Source of the DNA: a virus
Virus record (IMG/VR): IMGVR_UViG_3300027747_003334
Location: 1 to 37,408 of that record
Length of the DNA stretch: 37,408 nt
Strand: one strand, 5' to 3'
Shown here: in pieces, positions 6,400-13,775 of the stretch
How the letters are laid out: each line of letters starts with the position of its first letter
How positions within the stretch are numbered: the stretch's first letter is position 1
The notes under the pieces: generated by a model
What the model was told of the DNA's origin: nothing
The model's database searches: none
Seen by the model: the letters and a program-made list of their open reading frames with translations, nothing else
Made by a program: the position numbers and the translations under genes

Positions 6400-8256
6400 A
6401 TGAGCAAAGTTATCGGTATTGACCTTGGAACCACCAACAGCTGCGTGGCTGTGATCGAAGGTGGCAAGGCCAAGGTATTAGAAAACGCAGAAGGTGCTCG
6501 CACCACACCCAGCATCGTGGGATTCAAGGACGGCGAGACGCTGGTAGGCGCACCTGCCAAGCGCCAGGCAGTTACTAACCCAACCAACACCCTGCATGCT
6601 GTGAAGCGCCTGATCGGCCGCCGCTACGAAGACGACAGCGTGCAGAAAGACAAGAAGCTGCTGAGCTACGCCATCGTGGCAGCTGCCAACGGCGATGCCT
6701 GGGTTGAAGTGGACGGCAAGAAGATGAGCCCAAGCGAAGTCAGTGCTAAGATACTGACCAAGATGAAAGAAACAGCCGAGCGCTATCTTGGTACATCAGT
6801 TGACCAAGCAGTGATCACCGTGCCCGCGTACTTCAATGACAGCCAGCGACAGGCAACCAAGGATGCAGGCAAGATCGCAGGCATGGAAGTGCTGCGCATC
6901 ATCAACGAACCAACTGCAGCGGCACTGGCCTATGGTATGGACAAGAAGCAGGCCGGAAAGATCGCTGTGTTTGACCTTGGTGGTGGTACGTTTGACGTCA
7001 GCATACTGGAGCTTGGCGACGGTGTGTTCGAAGTGCTCAGCACCAACGGTGACACTCAGCTGGGCGGAGAAGATTTTGATCTGCGCATCGTGGACTTCCT
7101 AGCAGACACTTTCAAGACAGAACAGGGCATCGATCTACGCAAGGACACCATGGCCCTGCAGCGGCTCAAGGAAGCTGCTGAGAAGGCCAAGATCGAACTG
7201 AGCTCTGGTAGCCAGACCGAAGTGAACCTACCCTATATCACCGCAGACAGCAATGGACCCAAGCATCTTGCTGTGACTATCACACGCGCCAAGCTGGAAC
7301 AGCTGGTAGATGATCTGATCACGCGCACCCAGGGTCCATGCCGCAAGGCTCTAGCTGATGCCGGACTACAGGCCGGCGACATCAGCGAAGTCATCCTGGT
7401 TGGTGGTCAGACTCGCATGCCCAAGGTGCAGCAGGCAGTCAAAGACATCTTCAAGCGTGATCCCAGCCAGGGCGTGAACCCAGACGAAGTGGTTGCCATG
7501 GGTGCCGCAATCCAAGGAGGCGTGCTACAGGGTGACGTCAAGGACGTGCTGTTGCTGGACGTGACTCCTCTAAGCCTGGGCATTGAAACGCTGGGAGGTG
7601 TGTTCACCAAGCTGATCGAGCGCAATACCACCATCCCAACCAAGAAGAGCCAAGTGTTCAGCACAGCTGCTGACAACCAGCCGGCTGTGAGCATCGCAGT
7701 GTTCCAAGGCGAACGCCAGATGGCACGCGACAACAAGAGCTTGGCCAACTTTGAACTAACTGGCATCGCACCAGCACCTCGCGGCATGCCGCAGATCGAA
7801 GTGACCTTTGACATCGACGCCAACGGCATCGTTCACGTCAGCGCCAAGGACCAAGCCACTGGCAAGGAACAGAAGATCGCCATCCAAAGCAGTGGTGGAC
7901 TCAGCGATGAAGACATCGAACGCATGGTCAGAGAAGCTGAGGAGAATGCCGAAGCTGACAAGGCCAAGCGCGAAGTCATCGAGACTCGCAACGGTGCTGA
8001 GAGCCAGATACACATGGCAGAAAAGCAGCTGAGCGAGCATGATGACAAGATCCCTGCTGAGCTCAAGGCTGAGGTTGAAGCAGCCATTGCCGAGGTGCGC
8101 ACTGCTATCGCAGGTGATGATGTCACTGAGATGCGCCCAGTCTTGGAAAAGTTTGGACAGACACTGATGAAGATTGGCGAGATCGTATACAAGGCACAGA
8201 GCGCGCCTCCGAGCCCAGACGAACCAATCGACGTAGAAGCCAAACCAGCAAACTGA
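6400..8256 (+). CDS. dnaK: DnaK (Hsp70) chaperone
   Basis: 618 residues and complete. The ATP-binding motifs are intact: DLGTTNS (8-14), K69, DLGGGTFD (192-199 with T197), and [11 protein letters not shown]. The interdomain linker VLLLD is present near residue 385, followed by a normal substrate-binding domain and helical lid. The start at 6400 follows GAGGAGA. The tail ends DVEAKPAN and lacks the EEV-type end of typical bacterial DnaK. Sequence flavour ([28 protein letters not shown]) is alphaproteobacterial, suggesting capture from such a host. No DnaJ or GrpE lies next to it, so it likely uses host co-chaperones or genes elsewhere on the phage. Confidence 0.97.
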   Translation: MSKVIGIDLGTTNSCVAVIEGGKAKVLENAEGARTTPSIVGFKDGETLVGAPAKRQAVTNPTNTLHAVKRLIGRRYEDDSVQKDKKLLSYAIVAAANGDAWVEVDGKKMSPSEVSAKILTKMKETAERYLGTSVDQAVITVPAYFNDSQRQATKDAGKIAGMEVLRIINEPTAAALAYGMDKKQAGKIAVFDLGGGTFDVSILELGDGVFEVLSTNGDTQLGGEDFDLRIVDFLADTFKTEQGIDLRKDTMALQRLKEAAEKAKIELSSGSQTEVNLPYITADSNGPKHLAVTITRAKLEQLVDDLITRTQGPCRKALADAGLQAGDISEVILVGGQTRMPKVQQAVKDIFKRDPSQGVNPDEVVAMGAAIQGGVLQGDVKDVLLLDVTPLSLGIETLGGVFTKLIERNTTIPTKKSQVFSTAADNQPAVSIAVFQGERQMARDNKSLANFELTGIAPAPRGMPQIEVTFDIDANGIVHVSAKDQATGKEQKIAIQSSGGLSDEDIERMVREAEENAEADKAKREVIETRNGAESQIHMAEKQLSEHDDKIPAELKAEVEAAIAEVRTAIAGDDVTEMRPVLEKFGQTLMKIGEIVYKAQSAPPSPDEPIDVEAKPAN

Positions 8257-8268
8257 TAGGAGCAGCAC

Positions 8269-8715
8269 ATGTCCCGCATGGGTTTGATCGGAATCACTGT
8301 TTCGACTTTTGATCTGTTCCATGCGGGACATGTGGCCATGCTGGAAGAAGCCAAGCACCACTGTGACTGGCTGATAGCTGGCATACAGAGCGATCCCACG
8401 CTGGATCGCAAGAGCAAGAACAAACCAGTGCAGAGTATCGTGGAACGACAGATCCAGGTCAAGGGCTGCCGGTTCGTGGATGAGGTTTGGGTCTATGACA
8501 CGGAAAAGGATCTGGAAGACCTGTTGAACATACTGCCGATTCACGTGCGCATTTTGGGCGAAGAATATCAAGGCAAGCAGTTCACTGGGCTGCAGATCTG
8601 CCAGGAGCGAGGCATAGAGATAGTTTTCAACAAGCGCAGGCACGGATTCAGCAGCAGCAGACTAAGGACCAGGGTATATGATCTAGAAAGTATCAAGCTG
8701 CGGGATGCTGTGTAA
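8269..8715 (+). CDS. Glycerol-3-phosphate cytidylyltransferase-like nucleotidyltransferase (TagD family)
   Basis: 148 residues. The cytidylyltransferase signature TFDLFHAGHV (13-22) has both His of HxGH (H18, H21). The C-terminal nucleotide site appears as RRHGFSSSRLRTRV, a variant of the family's RTxGISTT motif. Such enzymes join CTP to a phosphorylated alcohol or sugar to make CDP-linked precursors. It starts 12 nt after dnaK with TAGGAG as ribosome site, so it is in the dnaK transcript. It may supply a CDP-activated building block for surface or DNA modification; the substrate is unknown. Confidence 0.85.
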   Translation: MSRMGLIGITVSTFDLFHAGHVAMLEEAKHHCDWLIAGIQSDPTLDRKSKNKPVQSIVERQIQVKGCRFVDEVWVYDTEKDLEDLLNILPIHVRILGEEYQGKQFTGLQICQERGIEIVFNKRRHGFSSSRLRTRVYDLESIKLRDAV

Positions 8716-8733
8716 CAGTAAATAACATGATGG

Positions 8734-8761
8734 TTGACAACTGATATAGACATGCTATTAT
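8734..8761 (+). promoter_or_regulatory. Sigma70-like promoter for the secreted His/Gly-rich protein
   Basis: TTGACA (8734-8739), 16-bp spacer, TATTAT (8756-8761). The -10 context TGCTATTATGAA is shared with the rIIA promoter at 11548-11575. Confidence 0.65.
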
Positions 8762-8783
8762 GAACCATCAGAGGAGATTATCA

Positions 8784-9089
8784 ATGCGTAATATCATTAT
8801 CGCACTATCAACGGCTCTCATGGTATTGAGCATCACCCCTGCTCATGCGGACTATCGCTATGGTCATCGTCATGGCTATCAGCATGGCTATCAGCATGGG
8901 GGTGGTAACTGGGTAGCACCTTTGGTTGGAGGCTTGATCGTGGGTGGTATCATTGGTGGCGCCATGAACCAGCCCCGATACTATGATGAACGTGGCTATC
9001 ACACAGAATGCCGCAGACAGCCTGTGTATGACCAATGGGGTAACTTCCTTGGTTATGAGCGCCAGTGCTATCGCGTGCCAAATTACTGA
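8784..9089 (+). CDS. Secreted His/Gly/Tyr-rich glycine-zipper protein
   Basis: 101 residues. A Sec signal peptide (MRNIIIALST...ITPAHA) is followed by a metal-binding-like stretch with repeated HGYQHG, then a glycine zipper (PLVGGLIVGGIIGGAM), then a C-terminal domain with two Cys (TECRRQPVYDQWGN, RQCYRVPN). This build is common in bacterial envelope proteins. The ATG at 8784 follows GAGGAGA; an upstream ATG at 8760 lies on the -10 box and is not used. It likely acts in the periplasm or outer membrane of the infected cell. The function is unknown; membrane integrity or superinfection exclusion are possible. Confidence 0.7.
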   Translation: MRNIIIALSTALMVLSITPAHADYRYGHRHGYQHGYQHGGGNWVAPLVGGLIVGGIIGGAMNQPRYYDERGYHTECRRQPVYDQWGNFLGYERQCYRVPNY

Positions 9090-9117
9090 TTGACAGATCA
9101 TGCGATCGTGCTATAGT
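9090..9117 (+). promoter_or_regulatory. Sigma70-like promoter for the arfA-like gene
   Basis: TTGACA (9090-9095), starting one base after the previous stop codon, 16-bp spacer, TATAGT (9112-9117). Confidence 0.65.
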
Positions 9118-9118
9118 A

Positions 9119-9136
9119 CCTCAGGTCCATATGAGG
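9119..9136 (+). promoter_or_regulatory. Short inverted repeat that can pair with the arfA ribosome binding site
   Basis: CCTCA and TGAGG are complementary arms; the right arm overlaps the GAGGAAG ribosome site. The expected start site (about 9124) lies after the left arm, so only read-through mRNA from upstream could form the hairpin. With only 5 bp this is tentative. Confidence 0.3.
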
Positions 9137-9144
9137 AAGTAACC

Positions 9145-9276
9145 ATGCGCAACATGCACGCCAAAGCTCTGGAAAGTCCTCTCTTCCGCCAACGCAAGAT
9201 CGCAGCCCGCAAGGGCAAAGGTGCTTACACACGAAGAGACAAGCATGCCAACAAGCAGCAAATGGATGTTCGATAG
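9145..9276 (+). CDS. arfA: ArfA-like alternative ribosome-rescue factor (43 aa)
   Basis: This 43-residue ORF starts at the ATG at 9145 after GAGGAAG and has its own promoter. The core ALESPLFRQR, then RKGKGAY and RRDKHANK, closely matches E. coli ArfA (DPLFRQR, KKGKGSY, RKGKHGNR). ArfA enters stalled ribosomes on mRNAs without a stop codon and recruits RF2. E. coli ArfA is made longer from an mRNA that is cut within its gene and is active as a truncated ~55-residue form. This version simply ends with TAG just after the basic segment, so it would be active without mRNA cleavage. The last 32 nt overlap the next gene. Confidence 0.82.
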   Translation: MRNMHAKALESPLFRQRKIAARKGKGAYTRRDKHANKQQMDVR

Positions 9277-9526
9277 CGAATGGTGGCATGCTGAAACCAG
9301 CAAGCTACGTCGCAAGATCAACGGTTTAGACTACGATACCAAGCGCGAGATGACTAGGTTGTTTGCGGTATGCGAAGAACAAGTCATGGCAATCTGTCGT
9401 GAAGAGATAACCTGTAGAGCACGCAACGCTCAGACTGACCGACATGCGCAGCTGATGCGCAAGTTCAAGCTATCACACAGCAATCTGGAGCAGCATGTGG
9501 TCATGGCCCAGCTGATGAAACAATGA
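9245..9526 (+). CDS. Small charged protein, unknown function
   Basis: 93 residues if started at the ATG at 9245 (GAAGAG upstream); an ATG at 9266 is an alternative. It is mostly helical in appearance, rich in charged residues, with two Cys (CEEQVMAIC spacing) and a third in the EITCRARN segment. No family recognised. It overlaps the arfA-like gene by 32 nt in another frame and ends in an ATGA overlap with the following membrane protein, so the three genes form one translationally linked unit. Confidence 0.6.
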   Translation: MPTSSKWMFDSEWWHAETSKLRRKINGLDYDTKREMTRLFAVCEEQVMAICREEITCRARNAQTDRHAQLMRKFKLSHSNLEQHVVMAQLMKQ

Positions 9527-9768
9527 GCGTGGGATTCAACGTTTTCCTTCACTTGATCTGGGTGCTGCTCTGCGGCGGACTGGGCTATCTGCTGCGCTGG
9601 AGCATTGAAGAATTCAAGGCCATGGACCAACAAGTGCTGCGTTTGAGCCAACCAGAACAGCCCCCGTACAAACCACAGACACCTGTGCCAGGCGCAGCTA
9701 GCGGTCTGCAGGCCAAGGCCGACCCCGCCAAGCTGGCAGAACTCAAAGCCAGCATCAAGAAGTCCTGA
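9523..9768 (+). CDS. Small single-pass membrane protein, unknown function
   Basis: 81 residues. One N-terminal transmembrane segment (residues about 5-24, FNVFLHLIWVLLCGGLGYLL) is followed by a cytoplasmic or periplasmic tail with Pro-rich (PEQPPYKPQTPVP) and Ala/Lys-rich parts. The start overlaps the previous stop (ATGA). Its 3' end overlaps the convergent minus-strand gene by 14 bp. The shape resembles small phage envelope proteins, but no family is recognised. Confidence 0.55.
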   Translation: MSVGFNVFLHLIWVLLCGGLGYLLRWSIEEFKAMDQQVLRLSQPEQPPYKPQTPVPGAASGLQAKADPAKLAELKASIKKS

Positions 9769-10612
9769 TAGCCACTATCCTGCAGATGCCTGCGAGATCG
9801 CTCAGCTGTATGTCTGTTTGGAGTGTTGCCACAGGCAACCAACCTATGGCCAAGCGAGGATCCCCCCAGCGCATGCCCATGCGCTTGCCTATGTTCTCGC
9901 TCTGGAACCATTGCTTGATAGCAGCCATCTTGCTTGGAGTGTTGCTGCGCCCGCTGGTAGCACCAAACCACAGATAGCTGCTGCCGCCGATGTTATGCAT
10001 GGGCATGATGTGATCGTCAGGTGAGTCTTCATCCCTGCTGAGCCATGCTTCATATACATGGCGTCCCACATGCGGATAGTTGGCGTAGCATGTACCAAAT
10101 GTCTTGTCCAAAGTGAAGTGCCTATAGGCCTCGCGCGGCAGCGGCCAATCTCTGCGATGCTGTAGGTCGATGAACACGGTGCCCTCAGGCTGTGTGGCGC
10201 CCTTGCCTCGTTCGAGGATCTCGATACCATGCAGATAGCTGTTGAGATCCGTCCAAAGCTGCTCTAACCCTGGCTGTCCCTGCTGACGATTGGCTTCCAC
10301 GCTGATGGCATGCAGATGATTCACATCATCCTGATAGGTCTGGAGATTGATGGTCCTGCCAATGGTACCGTGCCCTAGGTGACCGTTGATCTCGGCTATG
10401 ATCCTGTTGCACTGACCTATCACTGACAGCAGCTCAGAGCCAAATTCACTGAAATGGTAACAGCGATCACCCTGATCCAGCAGCGCATGCCCCTGTTGGC
10501 AGTGATAGGCTAGGCTCTGCTCCCAGAGCTCGGCATGAGCTAGCGGCAGGCGCTGATAGCTGAGATCCAGCTGCTCGCCGTTGGTCTTGGCCAGGGAAAA
10601 TGTCACGGTCAT
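9755..10612 (-). CDS. Hypothetical protein resembling an uncharacterised T4-like marine phage family
   Basis: 285 residues from the ATG at 10612 (MTVTFSLAKTNGEQ); an upstream TTG reading adds 13 residues and has less support. Visible segments are RTINLQTYQDDVNHLH, LWTDLNSYLHGIEI, HFTLDKTFGTCYANYPHVGRH, and SYLWFGATSGRS. From memory, proteins with this order (FxxDKxFGxxYxNYxxVG) occur as hypotheticals in marine T4-like phages; I know no function. It has no clear ribosome site and a -10-like TATATT close to the ATG. It is convergent with the plus-strand genes on its left and divergent from the mini genes on its right. Confidence 0.65.
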   Translation of the reverse strand: MTVTFSLAKTNGEQLDLSYQRLPLAHAELWEQSLAYHCQQGHALLDQGDRCYHFSEFGSELLSVIGQCNRIIAEINGHLGHGTIGRTINLQTYQDDVNHLHAISVEANRQQGQPGLEQLWTDLNSYLHGIEILERGKGATQPEGTVFIDLQHRRDWPLPREAYRHFTLDKTFGTCYANYPHVGRHVYEAWLSRDEDSPDDHIMPMHNIGGSSYLWFGATSGRSNTPSKMAAIKQWFQSENIGKRMGMRWGDPRLAIGWLPVATLQTDIQLSDLAGICRIVAIRTS

Positions 10613-10628
10613 GCCATAATATACCACA

Positions 10629-10660
10629 TTGATTGCGGTGAGGCCAACCAAGCATATATA
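10629..10660 (+). promoter_or_regulatory. Weak possible promoter for the two mini membrane genes
   Basis: TTGATT (10629-10634) and CATATATA (10653-10660) with an 18-20 bp spacer, followed by GAGGAGA and the GTG at 10685. Poor match; listed because no better site is seen. Confidence 0.25.
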
Positions 10661-10684
10661 CTCACAGCAGACGAGGAGATTGCC

Positions 10685-10789
10685 GTGCCCTACTCTATGA
10701 ACCTAGCCTTTCTTGCTGTGGTGGCACCACAGAGCCTTTGGCTGATGAATGCCTGCTGGTGGGCAGCTATGATGCGAGCCAAGACATGA
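10685..10789 (+). CDS. Mini membrane protein (34 aa), unknown
   Basis: A 34-residue reading frame starting with GTG after GAGGAGA (8-nt spacing). It is very hydrophobic and aromatic (LAFLAVVAPQSLWLM, ACWWAAMM), ending RAKT, like a one-helix membrane peptide. It ends in an ATGA overlap with the next mini gene. The good ribosome site and coupled arrangement are the main support. Confidence 0.45.
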   Translation: MPYSMNLAFLAVVAPQSLWLMNACWWAAMMRAKT

Positions 10790-10881
10790 TGCTGCGTGTG
10801 CTAGCCACAATTGGCTATCTCTGTGTTGGTGGCTCACTGATAGCCTATCTCTTGAACTATCGAGACCATCGAGGCAGTTAA
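10786..10881 (+). CDS. Mini membrane protein (31 aa), unknown
   Basis: A 31-residue frame whose ATG overlaps the previous stop. One hydrophobic helix (VLATIGYLCVGGSLIAYLL) is followed by a polar, charged tail (NYRDHRGS). Together with the preceding gene this could be a pair of one-helix membrane peptides. A weak terminator-like hairpin includes its stop codon. Confidence 0.45.
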   Translation: MMLRVLATIGYLCVGGSLIAYLLNYRDHRGS

Positions 10882-10910
10882 CCTCGGATTTTCCTTACAT
10901 TTTTCTTTTG
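10869..10910 (+). terminator. Weak terminator candidate after the mini membrane genes
   Basis: TCGAGG (10869-10874) pairs with CCTCGG (10882-10887), a 6-bp stem with a 7-nt loop, followed by a T-rich but interrupted stretch (ATTTTCCTTACATTTTTC). Confidence 0.4.
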
Positions 10911-10940
10911 ATTTCAACATTGTACAGCTGATCATTTTGG

Positions 10941-10968
10941 TTGACAGCGCTCCCATCTGTGTTACATT
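10941..10968 (+). promoter_or_regulatory. Sigma70-like promoter for the polytopic membrane protein
   Basis: TTGACA (10941-10946), 16-bp spacer, TACATT (10963-10968). Confidence 0.6.
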
Positions 10969-10975
10969 GAACACA
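10958..10975. promoter_or_regulatory. Inverted repeat over the -10 region (possible operator)
   Basis: TGTGTT and AACACA form a perfect 6-bp inverted repeat with a 6-nt centre, covering the -10 box and likely start site of the promoter at 10941. Such placement fits a repressor site, but no partner protein is identified. Confidence 0.3.
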
Positions 10976-10993
10976 TAGCACAGAGGAGCCTTT

Positions 10994-11500
10994 ATGAGCC
11001 ATCGCAATGGTTTTTTAGACTGGTTAGCTAGATTTTTGACCATATTTTCACTGCTGACAGGACTGGTGCTGATAACCAGAATCCAGCGAGGTTTCATCTA
11101 TTGGGCAGCGATGAGCGTGCCTTGGATCTGGTTCATAGTAGGCAGCCAGCCAGTGGTGATTGATGTGTCCGTTGTCTCATTGTTCTGGAGCATGGTTTTG
11201 TTAGCAGCATTGCTTTTCTGGTTAGGCAATGCCCTGGATCATGATGGTGGTGTCACTGCTGTGGTTTGGTGGTTACCTGTGATGTTGCTGCCTTTTGGCA
11301 TCATGATCTTTGGAAATACCACTGTGCTGAGCGATGGTTCAGACGGTCGACCAAAGACCTACAGGCACATGACACAAGACTGCAGCAAGCAGATGGCCAA
11401 CGTGGCTGATCATGGCAATACATACAACCGCGACGGCAGCTATGTGCCCTGCGGTCCCATGCGCTTCTACTATGATAATGACCCAAGAAACGCCATCTAA
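10994..11500 (+). CDS. Polytopic membrane protein with soluble C-terminal tail, unknown
   Basis: 168 residues, starting after GAGGAG. About four hydrophobic segments (roughly residues 12-30, 33-50, 58-78 and 85-106) are followed by a 60-residue polar tail with two Cys (TQDCSKQM and YVPCGPM), which might pair if the tail is periplasmic. No family recognised. It has its own promoter upstream and is followed by rIIA, which has its own promoter. Position next to rIIA suggests a role in the membrane during infection, but that is only guilt by association. Confidence 0.65.
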   Translation: MSHRNGFLDWLARFLTIFSLLTGLVLITRIQRGFIYWAAMSVPWIWFIVGSQPVVIDVSVVSLFWSMVLLAALLFWLGNALDHDGGVTAVVWWLPVMLLPFGIMIFGNTTVLSDGSDGRPKTYRHMTQDCSKQMANVADHGNTYNRDGSYVPCGPMRFYYDNDPRNAI

Positions 11501-11547
11501 GGATAAAATACCAAGCAATTTCAATGTCGTAAAACCTTAAAATTCGC

Positions 11548-11575
11548 TTGACATATCAGCATTGCGTGCTATTAT
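11548..11575 (+). promoter_or_regulatory. Sigma70-like promoter for rIIA
   Basis: TTGACA (11548-11553), 16-bp spacer, TATTAT (11570-11575), in the TGCTATTATGAA context shared with the promoter at 8734. Confidence 0.7.
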
Positions 11576-11601
11576 GAAGCATGGAAAAAAAAGGAGCTGT
11601 C

Positions 11602-13716
11602 ATGAAGATCGCAGACACAGCAACAGCAACAGCAGCAGATAGCAACGGTGCTTTCACCATCGCAGCCACTGGCAAGGCCTTCAAGATCCTCAGCGATGGT
11701 CTCTACAGCGACAAGATCAAAGCCATCGTGCGCGAGCTCAGCTGCAACGCACGTGACAGCCATGTGGCAGCAGGCAACACCAATCCGTTCGTGGTACATC
11801 TGCCCACTGACGCGCAGCCTTGGTTTGCTGTGGAAGACCGTGGTATTGGGCTCAGTGAAGAAGACGTGCTCAACGTCTACACTCGCTATTTTGCCAGCAC
11901 CAAGACCACCAGCAACGACTTCGTGGGACAGCTGGGCCTGGGCAGCAAGAGCCCTTTCAGCTACACCAACCAGTTCACCGTGGAGAGCTCACACGCAGGC
12001 ATCAAGACCACCTATGAGATGAGCATTGATGGCAGCGGTACGCCCCGCGCTGCCAAGCTGTTCAGCGGTCCTGCCCAGGGCTCTGGCATCACCGTGAGCT
12101 TCAAGGTCACGCATGATTATCACCGTTGGCACGACAAGGCCATGGAAGTGCTGCGTTGGTTCACGCAGAAACCCATCATCACTGATGGCCAAATGACATT
12201 TGATCCCGCACTGACGCAGGAACCTGTGCATCAGGGCACTGGATGGCGCATCTGGTCCAAGGCATTCTGGAACGGCAATTACACGCAGATCCTCATGGGT
12301 GGTGTGCTCTATCCCTTGGACCGCCACAGCATCCCAGACTTGGATCACCGCATCGGCTATCTCTGTGACTTTCCCATCGTGATTGACATGCCCATCGGCG
12401 ACTGCGACGTGGCTGCCAGCCGCGAAGGTCTCAGCTATGACCAGCGCACGGTACAGAACATCATCAACCGACTCACTGCTGTGCGAGACGAGATGGTGGC
12501 CATGGTCAGCGGTGCCATTGGCCAGGCACCCACGCTGTGGAAGGCACACGAACATTGGGCGAGGTATTTCCAGGGTGCTCTGGGCTTTGGCATGCGCCGC
12601 GTGTTTGAAGATGTGGTGCTGGAGTGGCAAGGCCACAACATCGACCGTGGTAACATGGTAGTGGATGCCGTGAAGCTCTATGGCACCAAGGAGCACGGTG
12701 TGCGACTGCTGCCAGCAGACATCAAGAGCGTGCGTGTGCATGACGGCTTCATGCTGCCCTGTTCAGACCGGACCAAGGTGGTCTTTGACGATCTCAAGAA
12801 GGGCGGATTGGCCCGCACGCGGCAGATGCATGCCACAGCTGGTTATGCCAACACAGTGGCCATGTTCCCCTATCGCGGGGGCTGGGATGTGTTGCGTGAA
12901 CAACTGGGCAATCCCGAGGTGATCTACACCAGCACGCTGCCGGAAGTGGCCAAGAAGACCAAGACCACAGTGCAGCAGGTCTGGTCACTGAACCACCACA
13001 GCCGCAACGGTGGCAAGTGGGCATGGAAGGAAGTTGATCCGGCCACGCTGCCCAAAGGCAAGCTGGTCTATGTCACGCTCAAGAACTGGGACGTGATCAC
13101 TGGCCACAAGCATCTGGGACGCTATGGTCTGGACTCGCTGAGGTCAGCTGCGGTGCAGACGGGACTGATGAAATCGGATGCTGTGATCTACGCGGTGCGT
13201 CCAGCCAGCGTGCGCAAGCTGGATGCTCAGCGTTGGGTTGGCCTGCATGATCATCTGGAGCCCATGGTCAAGGCCATGTTGTCCGAACCCAAGACGCATG
13301 CGATGTACCGGGCACATGCTGAGCAATCGCAGGTGCAGGATGTGGTTCCGACCACCATCAACAAGCTCAGCGCTGTGGTTGGCATGTTGCGCAGCAAGGT
13401 CCGTGATCCAGACAGCGAGCTGATCAGTTTCCTCGGGGGACTCAGCGACATGAAGGCTGCCAGCAACGTGGATCTGGGACCCTATCGCACTCTGCAGCGG
13501 CACTATGAGATCAGCATGCCTGAGTTTGATGAGCGCACCTCAGTGGGCCAAGAAGCTGGACGCATTGCTCGCAAATATGGCATGTTCAGATACGTGAACC
13601 TTGGCTATCACATCGATCAGGAAGCCATGGCTGATCTGGTCAACTACATCGATGCCGTGGACACTGCGCATGTGTTCCTCAGCCTCAGCAAATCAGACGC
13701 AGAAACTGAGCAATGA
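11602..13716 (+). CDS. rIIA: rIIA-like protein (GHKL ATPase fold), lysis/superinfection control
   Basis: 704 residues, similar in length to T4 rIIA (about 725). The ATG at 11602 follows AAGGAG; an ATG at 11581 precedes that site. The N-terminal GHKL ATPase fold is clear: KAFKILSDGLYSDKIKAIVR, N-box E45/N49/D52 (RELSCNARD), DRGIGLS (79-85), and GLGSKSPFSYTN (112-123), matching T4 rIIA closely. In T4, rIIA with rIIB acts at the membrane during infection and is needed in cells carrying the lambda Rex system. No rIIB is seen next to it. The remaining ~500 residues are less conserved and not assignable by eye. Confidence 0.9.
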   Translation: MKIADTATATAADSNGAFTIAATGKAFKILSDGLYSDKIKAIVRELSCNARDSHVAAGNTNPFVVHLPTDAQPWFAVEDRGIGLSEEDVLNVYTRYFASTKTTSNDFVGQLGLGSKSPFSYTNQFTVESSHAGIKTTYEMSIDGSGTPRAAKLFSGPAQGSGITVSFKVTHDYHRWHDKAMEVLRWFTQKPIITDGQMTFDPALTQEPVHQGTGWRIWSKAFWNGNYTQILMGGVLYPLDRHSIPDLDHRIGYLCDFPIVIDMPIGDCDVAASREGLSYDQRTVQNIINRLTAVRDEMVAMVSGAIGQAPTLWKAHEHWARYFQGALGFGMRRVFEDVVLEWQGHNIDRGNMVVDAVKLYGTKEHGVRLLPADIKSVRVHDGFMLPCSDRTKVVFDDLKKGGLARTRQMHATAGYANTVAMFPYRGGWDVLREQLGNPEVIYTSTLPEVAKKTKTTVQQVWSLNHHSRNGGKWAWKEVDPATLPKGKLVYVTLKNWDVITGHKHLGRYGLDSLRSAAVQTGLMKSDAVIYAVRPASVRKLDAQRWVGLHDHLEPMVKAMLSEPKTHAMYRAHAEQSQVQDVVPTTINKLSAVVGMLRSKVRDPDSELISFLGGLSDMKAASNVDLGPYRTLQRHYEISMPEFDERTSVGQEAGRIARKYGMFRYVNLGYHIDQEAMADLVNYIDAVDTAHVFLSLSKSDAETEQ

Positions 13717-13720
13717 TAAT

Positions 13721-13749
13721 TTGATAGCTCTCCGATCGTGCCACATAAT
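13721..13749 (+). promoter_or_regulatory. Sigma70-like promoter for the glycosyltransferase gene
   Basis: TTGATA (13721-13726), 17-bp spacer, CATAAT (13744-13749). It starts five bases after the rIIA stop codon and overlaps a large inverted repeat. Confidence 0.5.
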
Positions 13750-13769
13750 TACTGGTGTAACGATCGGAG
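13730..13769 (+). promoter_or_regulatory. 10-bp inverted repeat that sequesters a ribosome binding site in read-through mRNA
   Basis: CTCCGATCGT (13730-13739) and ACGATCGGAG (13760-13769) are perfectly complementary, with an additional CAC/GTG pair inside. The right arm contains GGAG, the ribosome site of the gene at 13776. The -10 box lies between the arms, so mRNA from the local promoter (start near 13756) lacks the left arm and has a free ribosome site. Read-through mRNA from rIIA would hide it. T4 genes e, soc and 49 use this logic. It could also be a DNA operator. Confidence 0.65.
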
Positions 13770-13775
13770 ACTCCA

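Noticed and set aside
7756-8643. 295-residue minus-strand frame over dnaK and the cytidylyltransferase gene
   Set aside because: Antisense shadow of two strongly supported genes; no recognisable protein features.
2546-8715. Cellular chromosome origin suggested by dnaK, clpS, hsp20 and cyclophilin
   Set aside because: The surrounding rIIA, fibre genes, T4-type late boxes and dense overlapping small genes fit a phage; the chaperone genes lack their usual bacterial neighbours (dnaJ, grpE, clpA).
11989-12741. 250-residue minus-strand frame
   Set aside because: Lies fully antisense to rIIA, His/Ala/Val-rich as expected from complementing its codons.
13730-13769. Large inverted repeat read as a terminator for rIIA
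   Set aside because: No T run follows; the right arm is part of the next gene's ribosome site.
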